A stretch of 64,000 bases of DNA from NCBI RefSeq assembly GCF_900188105.1, contig NZ_FZNP01000002.1:124001-188000 (forward strand). The letters are read 5' to 3'. The notes beneath the pieces were generated by a model, which saw only the letters and a list, made by a program, of their open reading frames with translations, had not been told where the DNA came from and did not search any database. Shown piece after piece: positions 33,020-41,040 of the stretch. This stretch comes from Actinomadura mexicana. GTDB taxonomy: Bacteria > Actinomycetota > Actinomycetes > Streptosporangiales > Streptosporangiaceae. The position numbers and the translations under genes were made by a program. Position 1 is the stretch's first letter, and every line of letters begins with the position of its first letter.

Positions 33020-33328
33020 TCAGGACTGCTTCATGAAGTACCAGCGCATGTATTCGTCGTGCGTCTCGATCTGGCCGGAGTAGCCGGTGAGACTGATCTC
33101 CAATTCCTGCATCGAGAACGCCCGGCCAAGCAGCTCCTCCATCGTTCGGCGCCGGATCACCAGCCCCCCTTCCGCCTCGACCCGAACGTACGTTCGGTGA
33201 TCGTCGACAAGAATCTCCTTTTCCGGGTTGTCCCGCTCGATCGCCTCGACGGCTACGACCGACATGTCGCCGCCGCGAAGCAGCGGGCCGGCGAGATTCG
33301 ACCTGCTGTGCACCGGTGTGCTGGTCAT
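33020..33328 (-). CDS. Monooxygenase effector (coupling) protein, TmoD/MmoB-like
   Basis: A 102-residue cofactor-less regulatory protein. The family pattern is visible in VAVEAIERDNPEKEILVDDHRTYVRVEAEGGLVIRRRTMEELLG. AGGAAAG precedes the ATG at 33328; a longer in-frame reading is possible but less likely. Effector proteins dock on the hydroxylase alpha subunit and gate oxygen activation and electron transfer. It lies between the Rieske ferredoxin and the beta subunit with 46- and 37-bp gaps. Confidence 0.9.
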   Translation of the reverse strand: MTSTPVHSRSNLAGPLLRGGDMSVVAVEAIERDNPEKEILVDDHRTYVRVEAEGGLVIRRRTMEELLGRAFSMQELEISLTGYSGQIETHDEYMRWYFMKQS

Positions 33329-33374
33329 GTTCTTTCCTGTTCTCGCCTCGGTACGGTGATGGACACTCACCGCT

Positions 33375-33728
33375 TCAGGCGTGCGAATACTTCGGCTTGA
33401 TTCCCTTGACCGACACGAGCACGTTGCCGTCGCTGACCTTGACCGGGTATCGAGCGAGTTCCGCGTCGTCGGGATTCACACCGTGCCCCGAGGACGCGTC
33501 GAACTCCCAGAGGTGGGCCGCACAGGTCAAGGTCGTTCCGTCGAACTCGCCGTTGTCGAGGGGATGCTCCTGGTGCGGGCAGATGCTCTGCAGGGCGCGG
33601 ACTTCACCGTCGTCGGTGCGGAGCAGCAGCACCTTGACTCCGGCCACCGAGCAGAGCCGCATCTCCCCCACCCAGAGGTCGTCCCCCTCGCAGACCTCAT
33701 GGAAGTCGGGTTCCGGCGTCGCCGTCAC
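33375..33728 (-). CDS. Rieske-type [2Fe-2S] ferredoxin of the monooxygenase (TmoC-like)
   Basis: A 117-residue Rieske protein. Cluster ligands are Cys50-x-His52 (SICPHQEHPLDNG) and Cys69-x2-His72 (LTCAAHLWEF), as in TmoC. It passes electrons from a reductase to the diiron hydroxylase. No reductase gene accompanies it on this strand, in contrast to tmoF. The ferredoxin reductase gene on the plus strand at 44.3 kb is the natural partner. Confidence 0.94.
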   Translation of the reverse strand: MTATPEPDFHEVCEGDDLWVGEMRLCSVAGVKVLLLRTDDGEVRALQSICPHQEHPLDNGEFDGTTLTCAAHLWEFDASSGHGVNPDDAELARYPVKVSDGNVLVSVKGIKPKYSHA

Positions 33729-33801
33729 CTGCGCCCACCGCCTTCCGCGCGCCGGTCCGCCGACCCGACCCCTGTCGACGGGTCGGCGGACCCGGCGCAG
33801 T

Positions 33802-34080
33802 TCACTGGCCCTCCGCCACGAACACGTCGATCTGCTGGAAGTGCCGGAGTCCGGCCTCCTCGACCGTCATCGTCCGCGGGAACGGCACCGCGTCGTCGGT
33901 CTCGGTGGTCAGCCGGACCAGCAGTGTCGCGCCGGGCTTGGGGTGGCGGGCCTGGTAACCCACCGCGGGGGCCAGGCATGCCTCCACGACCTGGTCCATC
34001 GTGTAGCCCGTCTCGACGTCGATGATCCGGGTGTGCGCGTCGTACTGAAGCCGTCCGATCACGGCAAGGGGCGTCGACAT
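33802..34080 (-). CDS. Soluble diiron monooxygenase, gamma subunit (TmoB-like)
   Basis: A 92-residue protein of the toluene-4-monooxygenase B family. The pattern (GYTMDQVVEAC, then VPFPRTMTVEEAGLRHFQQIDVFV) follows TmoB, a ubiquitin-like small hydroxylase subunit. AGGAG lies 9 bp before the ATG at 34080. Its presence distinguishes a four-component toluene/isoprene-type monooxygenase from propane or methane monooxygenases, which lack a Rieske component and this subunit type. Confidence 0.9.
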   Translation of the reverse strand: MSTPLAVIGRLQYDAHTRIIDVETGYTMDQVVEACLAPAVGYQARHPKPGATLLVRLTTETDDAVPFPRTMTVEEAGLRHFQQIDVFVAEGQ

Positions 34081-34161
34081 CTCAGTCTCCTCTCGTTCCT
34101 GAACGACGACCGGCGGCGCGGGCCGCGACCCGCGCCCGGCCGGCGCGGCCGGGGCGCGGCG

Positions 34162-35637
34162 TCAGGCGTGCGCCCATGCCAGGTCGTGTGCGTCGGTCCC
34201 GCCGGGGCTGATGACACCGGCGCCCATGTACCTGAGGATGTTCTCGGGCGTGTTGGGGGAGATCTCGCCGTTGTACATCCGGTCGGCGATGCTGGTGAAC
34301 GTCTTGTACCGGTCGGGCTCAAGCTCGAAGATCCACTTGCAGACGCTGCTGCAGAAGCTGTACAGCCGGCCCTCGTGGTCCAGTTGGTACGCGCGGGCGT
34401 TCCAGACCGTCCCCCCCTTGTTCGAGATCGGGATCTGGCACATGTTGCATATGGCCGGCATCCCGATCGCCTGGGACTTCTCGGGGTGCCCCGCGCGGAT
34501 GTTCTCGATGATCACGTCCCAGTACTGTCCGAACGTGTCGTTCCAGCCGGGGTACTTGCTCTCCAGCCAGGCGCGCTCGCGGGGGCCGACGTTGCCCGTC
34601 GGGTTCCACCACAGCGTGTTGCGCCACGCCCACGTCGCGGCCGCCTGGCAGTGGTGGTGGGTCTCGACGTCCTCAAGGAAGATGTCCCAGTACCACGGGC
34701 GCTCCAGCCCGAGGTCGAGCAGCTGGCGTTCGAACTGCTCGCCGACGAACTCGGTCATGTACTCCTTGAAGGAGCGGTCGCGCTTGTCGAGCGGGATCCA
34801 GTAGTCCATCGGGATGCCGGTGAGGATCGCGAAGAGCCGGTGGATGCGCCAGAAGGCGATGTCGACCGCCTGCTGCGCCTCGGCCTTCCTGCCGTTCCTG
34901 ATCAGGATCTCGAGGACCGGGGTGCCGATCTGCGCGTGCCTCGCCTCGTCGGACTGGATGCTGGTGATCAGGTTGGAGAACGTGAAGTCGCCCATGTTGG
35001 CCGCGTCCGCCGACAGCCCGATCATCTGGATGTTCGTCAGTCCGGTCTCGAACGCGAAGTTGAGCATGACCGAGGTCGTCACCGCGTCCCGGGTCATCAT
35101 CACGTCGTCGAGCGCGTGCCTGCCGGCTATCGCGGCCCAGTTCTTGCTGTGGTGTGCCTGGTGGGCCCAGTCGAACTGGCGGTCGAGGCTCACCAGCTGG
35201 TGCGGGAAGTACAGCTGGATCTGCCCGTGCCGCATCTCGTCGAGCATGCCGAACGTCGCCATGTTCCGCATTCCCGGCGCTTTCGAGAAGCGGGTCATCC
35301 GGGCGTCGGACTGGCACGCCGCGTACTCGGACAGGGCGATCGCCCCGTAGTGCAGCTTCAGCATGCTGAGGTATGCGGGGTCGGCGTCCTCGTAGTAGCG
35401 GGACCGAGCGAGCGCGGCCTTCACCGAGTAGGCGCCGGCGTCCTTTTCACGCTGGACGCTCACGTACTCGCGGTACGAGACCTTGTAGGGCTCGTCGAAC
35501 GACTCCCACTCCTCGGTCGGGATCCCGTACGGATCACTCTGGTCCGGCGGGAAGAGCTCGTCCATCTCGACGTACCGCGGCGTCCAGTTGGTGTCGCGGG
35601 CGATGTCGTACCAAGTCGATCGTTCCAGTAGCGCCAT
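34162..35637 (-). CDS. Soluble diiron monooxygenase, hydroxylase alpha subunit (toluene-4-monooxygenase type)
   Basis: A 491-residue catalytic subunit. Diiron ligands fall at exactly the numbering of toluene-4-monooxygenase hydroxylase: Glu104, Glu134, His137, Glu197, Glu231 and His234, with the gating Thr201. Pocket positions Ile100, Gln141, Leu192 and Phe196 match T4MO from memory, while 103 is Ser, 176 is Leu and 205 is Met where T4MO has Gly, Phe and Phe. The C-terminus has a YHS-like CNMC...CSSVC metal site (about residues 400-440). It inserts one oxygen atom into a C-H or C=C bond. Located after hyuB in the same operon; substrate unknown. Confidence 0.94.
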   Translation of the reverse strand: MALLERSTWYDIARDTNWTPRYVEMDELFPPDQSDPYGIPTEEWESFDEPYKVSYREYVSVQREKDAGAYSVKAALARSRYYEDADPAYLSMLKLHYGAIALSEYAACQSDARMTRFSKAPGMRNMATFGMLDEMRHGQIQLYFPHQLVSLDRQFDWAHQAHHSKNWAAIAGRHALDDVMMTRDAVTTSVMLNFAFETGLTNIQMIGLSADAANMGDFTFSNLITSIQSDEARHAQIGTPVLEILIRNGRKAEAQQAVDIAFWRIHRLFAILTGIPMDYWIPLDKRDRSFKEYMTEFVGEQFERQLLDLGLERPWYWDIFLEDVETHHHCQAAATWAWRNTLWWNPTGNVGPRERAWLESKYPGWNDTFGQYWDVIIENIRAGHPEKSQAIGMPAICNMCQIPISNKGGTVWNARAYQLDHEGRLYSFCSSVCKWIFELEPDRYKTFTSIADRMYNGEISPNTPENILRYMGAGVISPGGTDAHDLAWAHA

Positions 35638-35713
35638 GTGGAATCGCTCCTATCGATTTTCCCGTGCGTGTCACGCCGGGGATGGCGACCGTGATGTGTC
35701 AGATTTTGTGCCG

Positions 35714-37714
35714 CTACTCGGCTGCCCAATGCGAGCAGCAACGCTCGCGCAATATCGCGCGGTATTTCTTGGTGGTCTCGGCGAGCAGTTCGCCCGAGCC
35801 CCAATCAACGATCACGCCGTACTGCCGGACAAGGTCGTAGGCCGTCAGCTCGCCGTCCTTGTACCGCTGGGCGACGTGCGCCGGGTCGGTCTCAAGGAGG
35901 CCCACCCGGGTCGACCGCAGCCTCCGCCGCTCGGCGGCGGTCGCGACTTCGTCGACCCTGTACAGGTCCGGGTCGCCTGCGTCGTGGACCACCACCACGC
36001 CGTAGTCCTTGCGGGCCCGGTCGATCGAGACGTAGCCGTCGATGACGTCTTCGCGGACGGACCGGGGAGCCCGCCGGAGGGGATCGCCGTAACCGCCACC
36101 GCCCGCCGACGGCCGCTCCAGCGAATCGCCGGGAACCACCGGAACCCGCGACGCCAGGGATCCCAGGTAGCGTTCACCGGTGGAACCCGGGTTGATCCAC
36201 AGGCCGTGCGGGCAACTGGGCGCCCCGCCGAGGCTGCCGACGATCACCGATCTGGCGCGGTCGGAGCAGTACGACACGACGGCCCCCTCGCAGTCGGTGA
36301 GGATCACCTCCTTCACCATCCCGAGCCCGCCGCGAAATTCGCCTGGTCCGCCCGAGTCGGTCTTCAGTTCACAGGTGCGGGTCACGATGGGGGAGGTGAG
36401 TTCCTGCATCTCGGTCGACTGCAGGGCGTGACCGACCCCGAAGATCGACGCCGTGGCGTTGGATCCGTCGCTTCCGTTGCGCCCGCCCCAGCCGCCGGCC
36501 ATCCAGTCGTAGTACATGAACTGCTCGTGCCCGTGGTGGCGGACATCTCTGCCACCGAGCAGCACGTACTCGAGATTGAACGACGTGGCGATCGCGCGCT
36601 CGGGCATGATCTGGGACCAGATCTGGAAGATCGCGTTCACGATCTTCTCGTACGGTCCCGCGTAGAATCCGGTGACCGCGGTGGGCCAGGACGCGTTGAC
36701 CACCGTCCCGCGCGGACCGAAATCCACGGTGACGGCCCGATAGAACCCGGAGTTGAGCGGTACGTCGGGGAAGAAGGTCTTGGTTCCGGCGATCACGGCC
36801 GAGTAACTGCCGCCGAAGGCCGAGTTGAGAAAGCTCCCGATGGCGGGATGCGACCCGCTGAGGTCGTAGTGGACACCGTCCCCGGAGATCCGCATCCGCA
36901 CCTTGATCGGGACGAGGCCCTCGCCCCTGCTCGGGTCGCTGTCGATGTGGTCCTCCGCTTCCCACGACCCGTCGGCCAGCATCGAAAGCCGCCGGCGCAC
37001 GACGCGTTCGACGTAGGCCTGAGACGCGCCGAACGCCGCGATGACCGTCTTCTGGCCGTAGCGCTCGACGAGCCGGTGGACCTCGCGTTCGCAGACCCGG
37101 GTCGCCTCGGCCTGTGCGCGCAGGTCCCCTTCGGCGTCCTCTGGTGACCGCGTGTTCGACGCGATGAGCCGTCCGACATCCGCCAGGTAGCGTCCGCGCG
37201 ACCAGATCCGGACCGGGGTGATCCGGAGCCCCTCGCCGAAATGTTCCGTCGCGCTGGGATCGAACGAGCCGGTCGCGGCACCGCCGACATCGGCCCAGTG
37301 TCCGTTGCACTGGGCAACGGCGATCAGCGCGCCGGCGCTGAAGATCGGCCGCAACACCCTGACGTCGCTGAAGTGCGTGCCCCCGCAGTACGGATCGTTG
37401 AGGATGAAGACATCGCCTTCGTAGATGTCCCCGCGGAACGCGTCGAGCACCGCCTTCGCAGCGAAGTGCAACGTTCCCACCTGCACGGCGACGTCTCGGC
37501 TGCCCTGGGCGACGGTGTCGCCGCCGGCATCGCACAGCCCGCCGGAGAAGTCACGTGCGTGTATCACGAAGGAGTGGCAGGTGCGCAGCAACTGTTCGGC
37601 CATCAGGTCGACAGCGGTCACGAAGGCGTTCCGCAGGACTTCGGCGGTCACCGGGTCGAGGTCGTCCGTCTGGTCGTCTTCTATCATCTGCAGCAGTGCA
37701 CGCTGAGTGACCAT
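35714..37714 (-). CDS. hyuB: HyuB: hydantoinase/oxoprolinase family beta-type subunit
   Basis: A 666-residue HyuB-family protein. Signatures: IHARDFSGGLCDAGGDTVAQGS near residue 50, FILNDPYCGGTHFSDVRV near 105, VHYDLSGSHPAIGSFLNSAFGGSYS and the Gly-rich GGWGGRNGSDG segment. With HyuA it forms ATP-dependent ring-opening amidohydrolases (hydantoin, N-methylhydantoin, 5-oxoproline, lactams) or, with a gamma subunit, acetone carboxylase. No gamma subunit gene is present, so amide hydrolysis is favoured. The ATG at 37714 is 6 bp after the hyuA stop. Confidence 0.9.
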   Translation of the reverse strand: MVTQRALLQMIEDDQTDDLDPVTAEVLRNAFVTAVDLMAEQLLRTCHSFVIHARDFSGGLCDAGGDTVAQGSRDVAVQVGTLHFAAKAVLDAFRGDIYEGDVFILNDPYCGGTHFSDVRVLRPIFSAGALIAVAQCNGHWADVGGAATGSFDPSATEHFGEGLRITPVRIWSRGRYLADVGRLIASNTRSPEDAEGDLRAQAEATRVCEREVHRLVERYGQKTVIAAFGASQAYVERVVRRRLSMLADGSWEAEDHIDSDPSRGEGLVPIKVRMRISGDGVHYDLSGSHPAIGSFLNSAFGGSYSAVIAGTKTFFPDVPLNSGFYRAVTVDFGPRGTVVNASWPTAVTGFYAGPYEKIVNAIFQIWSQIMPERAIATSFNLEYVLLGGRDVRHHGHEQFMYYDWMAGGWGGRNGSDGSNATASIFGVGHALQSTEMQELTSPIVTRTCELKTDSGGPGEFRGGLGMVKEVILTDCEGAVVSYCSDRARSVIVGSLGGAPSCPHGLWINPGSTGERYLGSLASRVPVVPGDSLERPSAGGGGYGDPLRRAPRSVREDVIDGYVSIDRARKDYGVVVVHDAGDPDLYRVDEVATAAERRRLRSTRVGLLETDPAHVAQRYKDGELTAYDLVRQYGVIVDWGSGELLAETTKKYRAILRERCCSHWAAE

Positions 37715-37720
37715 GGGTGC

Positions 37721-39757
37721 CTACTTGTCCGCGTTCATGGAGATGCGCAGGTTCTCCATCGGGTCGACGACCGCCGCCCAGTCCGGAGGGACCAGCGTCG
37801 TCGCGTCGGGTTGAGCGATGACCGCGGGACCGGTGACCTCGGCGCCGGGGTAGAGGTCGGACCGGTTGTACACCGGTGTCTCCAGCCGGCCCCGCGGTTC
37901 GATGAACCTGACCATCCGCCGCCCCACCGGTTCGATCGGTCTCCCGTTTCCACTACTGACCGCACCGAACTGCGGCTTGTCGAGGACGCCCAGAGCCGAG
38001 ACCGACAGGTGGTAGAGATCTACCTCGCAGAGATCGCGGCTGAACCCGAACTCCCCGCGGTGCTGGACGTGGAACTTCTCGACCAGGCCGTCGATCGCGC
38101 GGACCGGCTGGTCGACGGCGATGGGCATCGAGCGCGACTGCCCGCGGTACCGCATCTCGATGAACCGCTGCATGCTGATGCGTTCGGTCTCGACGCCGTC
38201 CTCCAGGAGGCTCCTGCGGGCGTGCGACTCCAACCTCAGGAACGTCGATTCGATCTCGTACGGGTCGGCGGCGTGCGCCTCACGGATGAACATGGCGCCG
38301 AAGTCGTGCCTGATGTCGACGAGCAGGCAGCCGAACGCCGAGGTGACCCCCGGCCACGGGGGGACCACGACCGCGGGGAGGGACAGCTCGCGGGCCAGGT
38401 GGACCGCGTGCATGGGGCCGGCGCCGCCGAACGCGACGAGCGCGAAATCGCGCGGATCCTGTCCACGGCGGATTGACACGATCTTCAAGGCGTCGGCCAG
38501 ATTCGCCGACGCGACGCGCAGGATGCCGACCGCGGCCTCCTCCAGCGAACTGTTCAGTTCCTTGGCGATCCGGCGCACCGCCCGCTTGGCGAGTTCGACG
38601 TCGAGGAGCTGCGACCCCGCGGCCAGCGAGGTGTCGATCTGCCCCAGGACGAGCTGCGCATCGGTGGTCGTCGCCGCCGTGCCGCCGAGTCCGTAACAGG
38701 CGGGGCCGGGATCCGCGCCGGCCGATTGCGGGCCGACGCGCAGCGCCCCGCCGTCGTCGACCCATGCCATCGAGCCGCCGCCGGCCCCGATGGTCAGTAC
38801 CTCAAGGTTCGGGAAACAGATCGGGTGCCCGAAATCCACCGACCAATTGCGCGTGATCTTCAATTCTCCACCGGAGACGATGGAGATGTCGGCGCTGGTA
38901 CCACCGATGTCCAGGCCGAGTGAGTTCTCATAACCACAGGCGAGCGCGATGTGCCTGCTCGCCACCGCGCCTGCCGCAAGGCCGGAGGACGCGAGCCGCG
39001 CGGCGTGCTTCTGCGCGGCCTGCGTCGTCATCACGCCTCCGCCGCCGTGCATCAGATGGAGCCTGCCGCCATACCCGGATTCGGCCAGCCGCTGCTCCAG
39101 GCAGGTCGCGTAATGGCCGACCAACGGCGACAACAGGGCGTTGGCCACTGTGGTCGAGAAGCGTTCGTGTTCGAGGATCTCGTCCAGCACGGCGCTGGAG
39201 ATCGAGACCGCGACGTCGGGGAGCTGCGCGCGCAGGAACTCCTGCATCGCGATCTCGTGCACCGGGTTGACATAGGAGTTGACGAAGCAGACGGCGACCG
39301 TCCGCACCTGCCTGCGCCGGAGCGTGTCGACCAGCTCCCGGGCCTCCCGCATGTCCAGCGGCTCGATCACGCGGCCGGTCGCGTCGACCCGTTCGGCGAC
39401 GGCCAGTCGGTCGCGGCGCGCGATGTAGGGAGGGGCGACGTCCTTGTAGGCGTCCCACAGATCCTCCTTCGTCCCCCTCCTGATCTCGATCACGTCGCGG
39501 AATCCGCGAGTCGTGACGAGAGCCGCCCGAGGAAACGTCCGGTTGAGCAGTGCGTTGGTGGCGACGGTGGTGCCGTGACAGAAGAACGAGGTGTCGTCCA
39601 GATTCGCACCGGTCTGTGCGATGCCACGCATCACACCGTCGATCGGGGACACGGCCGTCGTCGGCACCTTGGCCACGCGGGGCGCTTCTCCGTGCTCACC
39701 CAGTACGCAGACGTCGGTGAAGGTCCCGCCGACATCGACCGCGACACGCAATGCCAT
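37721..39757 (-). CDS. hyuA: HyuA: hydantoinase/oxoprolinase family ATP-binding subunit
   Basis: A 678-residue protein from the ATG at 39757, preceded by GGAGGT with 6-nt spacing (an upstream GTG is unlikely). ATPase (ASKHA-fold) motifs are intact: VDVGGTFTDVCV at the N-terminus, FFCHGTTVATNALLNR near residue 60, LGLDIGGTSADISIV near 280 and FGGAGPMHAVHLAREL near 420. It phosphorylates the amide carbonyl to drive ring opening by HyuB. It is the first gene of the minus-strand operon that continues into the monooxygenase, so both activities likely act on one substrate or its product. Confidence 0.92.
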   Translation of the reverse strand: MALRVAVDVGGTFTDVCVLGEHGEAPRVAKVPTTAVSPIDGVMRGIAQTGANLDDTSFFCHGTTVATNALLNRTFPRAALVTTRGFRDVIEIRRGTKEDLWDAYKDVAPPYIARRDRLAVAERVDATGRVIEPLDMREARELVDTLRRRQVRTVAVCFVNSYVNPVHEIAMQEFLRAQLPDVAVSISSAVLDEILEHERFSTTVANALLSPLVGHYATCLEQRLAESGYGGRLHLMHGGGGVMTTQAAQKHAARLASSGLAAGAVASRHIALACGYENSLGLDIGGTSADISIVSGGELKITRNWSVDFGHPICFPNLEVLTIGAGGGSMAWVDDGGALRVGPQSAGADPGPACYGLGGTAATTTDAQLVLGQIDTSLAAGSQLLDVELAKRAVRRIAKELNSSLEEAAVGILRVASANLADALKIVSIRRGQDPRDFALVAFGGAGPMHAVHLARELSLPAVVVPPWPGVTSAFGCLLVDIRHDFGAMFIREAHAADPYEIESTFLRLESHARRSLLEDGVETERISMQRFIEMRYRGQSRSMPIAVDQPVRAIDGLVEKFHVQHRGEFGFSRDLCEVDLYHLSVSALGVLDKPQFGAVSSGNGRPIEPVGRRMVRFIEPRGRLETPVYNRSDLYPGAEVTGPAVIAQPDATTLVPPDWAAVVDPMENLRISMNADK

Positions 39758-39837
39758 CCCGCACCTCCGCACCTCGGTTCTCGCACCGGGGCCGGTGCCC
39801 TGGTGAGTACCCGATCCAGGGCATCACCCCTGGTCGT

Positions 39838-39919
39838 TGCCCTAGATACTCGTGCGGCCCCCTGGGGCAAGCAATAGTGAAGAGTGAGAGAAGAGCACGA
39901 CCGGATTGTTCAGGTCTCC
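39838..39919 (-). promoter_or_regulatory. Promoter block of the hyuAB-monooxygenase operon (copy 1 of a duplicated block)
   Basis: Read on the minus strand, GGAGACCTG and ACAATCCG precede a 22-bp box beginning TTCTCTCACTCTTCACTATT (39871-39892). The box runs into a -35-like TTGCTT (39869-39874), then a 17-nt spacer and -10-like GAGTAT (39846-39851), ending in AGGGCA. The predicted start is about 80 nt ahead of hyuA. The same elements recur in the opposite orientation at 40195-40277. Position next to the -35 suggests an activator site. Confidence 0.75.
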
Positions 39920-40194
39920 CACGCACCGGCTGTGGATTCGTGATCGCCGTGACGACAGACCCGGGCGGGCGGCGGCCGTGGAGGCGTCCGGCGGCGGGAC
40001 GAGACCGGGCCTCAGCCGCGCGGCAACCGCCTCTGGCCGGTGGGCCTGTGTACCGGGTCGGGACGGGGCGGCACTGCCAGGCGGCCCACCGACCCTGAGA
40101 TGACGGCGGACCCGCCGCCGACGGCCCGGTCGCAGCGGATCACCCCAGCGCGGCGGCCGCGTACCGGTCGGCCCGGGGAGGGGATGCACCGATC

Positions 40195-40277
40195 GGAGAC
40201 CTGCACAATCCGATCACCCCGTTCTCTCACTCTTCACTATTGCCCGCATTCGGAGGGCCGGACGAGTATTCAGGGCA
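40195..40277 (+). promoter_or_regulatory. Promoter block of the permease-dehydrogenase-reductase operon (copy 2)
   Basis: On the plus strand this block has GGAGACCTG, ACAATCCG, the identical 22-bp box (40222-40243), -35-like TTGCCC (40240-40245), an 18-nt spacer, -10-like GAGTAT (40264-40269) and AGGGCA. Order and spacing match copy 1 with one 1-nt difference. About 275 bp of unrelated sequence lies between the two blocks and shows no gene. Transcription would run through the RsbW-like remnant into the permease gene. Confidence 0.75.
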
Positions 40278-40464
40278 CCCCGCACGGCAAAGGAGCCGGC
40301 GACGGCCTGGCGAGATGAACTCCATTCTTCGCATCTGGATGGTGGAGCCGCCATCACGCCCGTTCAGTGTCGACTGAACGTCTGTCTACGAACGTTGGCG
40401 AGGGCGTGCCGGCAGGCATCGCTGTCGCAGAAACGCTTTCAGCCGGTGATTCAAGGGATACACC

Positions 40465-40946
40465 ATGAGCGAATCGAACACCGCAGGCCGACCCGCCGAC
40501 CGGACGTACACGAGCTGCGTCACCGGGTCACGGACCAGTCGGCTCGACCTCACCGACGCGGCCCGTCCGGTAGCCGCCGCCTGCCGGCACACCCACGACA
40601 CCCTGCTTCGCTGGGGGCTGGCCTCCGACCTGATCGACGAGGCCCTGCTCATCGCCTCGGAGCTGGTCACCGATGCCGAGAAGGGCGAGGCGAGGGCCGG
40701 AGGGGCCCAGGAGATCCGGCTCACCCTGCGAGCCGGCCACGTGAGCATCGCGGTCAACGATCCCGATCCCTGCCATCGGTCCTCCGCCGGGCCGTCGCCG
40801 ATGTCGCCGAGTCACGCCGGGTCCTGAGCATCAGCTCTTCGGCCGGACCGAGGCCGGCGGTTCACCGCCGGCCAGAAAATGACGGGCCGAGCTTGGCGAC
40901 AAAGGCGACCTGGTCCCGCGCATGCGGCGGCAGGAAATGCCTGTGA
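40465..40946 (+). pseudogene. Decayed RsbW-like anti-sigma-factor ATPase gene
   Basis: The first 120 codons (ATG 40465, stop at 40827) resemble actinobacterial HATPase_c regulators of the RsbW/SpoIIAB type: LDLTDAARPVAAACRHTHDTLLRWGL, then DEALLIASELVTDAEKG where intact relatives read ELVTNAxxHA. After VSIAVNDPDP the frame ends early, but the shifted frame continues with VAESRRVLSIS, like the ESGRGL glycine-box segment of the family. I read this as a frameshifted, degenerate gene. A functional truncated protein cannot be excluded. It lies in the leader of the permease operon. Confidence 0.5.
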
Positions 40947-41040
40947 CCGCACCGGTATCCGCTATCTCGACAGCCTCCAACCGGAGGCTCCACAAACTCC
41001 TCTGTCACGGACCCGACGATTCCTCTCCAAGGAGACGGCA

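Noticed and set aside
31966..35637. Propane or methane monooxygenase
   Set aside because: The presence of a Rieske ferredoxin and a TmoB-like gamma subunit, and ligand numbering equal to T4MO, place it in the toluene/isoprene group.
35714..39757. Acetone carboxylase alpha/beta subunits
   Set aside because: HyuA/HyuB are homologous to these, but no gamma subunit gene is present and the permease is NCS1-type, so ring amidohydrolase is preferred.
39871..40243. Terminal inverted repeats of a small mobile element
   Set aside because: The 22-bp inverted copies are embedded in longer blocks with matching -35 and -10 elements pointing outward, there is no target-site duplication, and the interior has no transposase.
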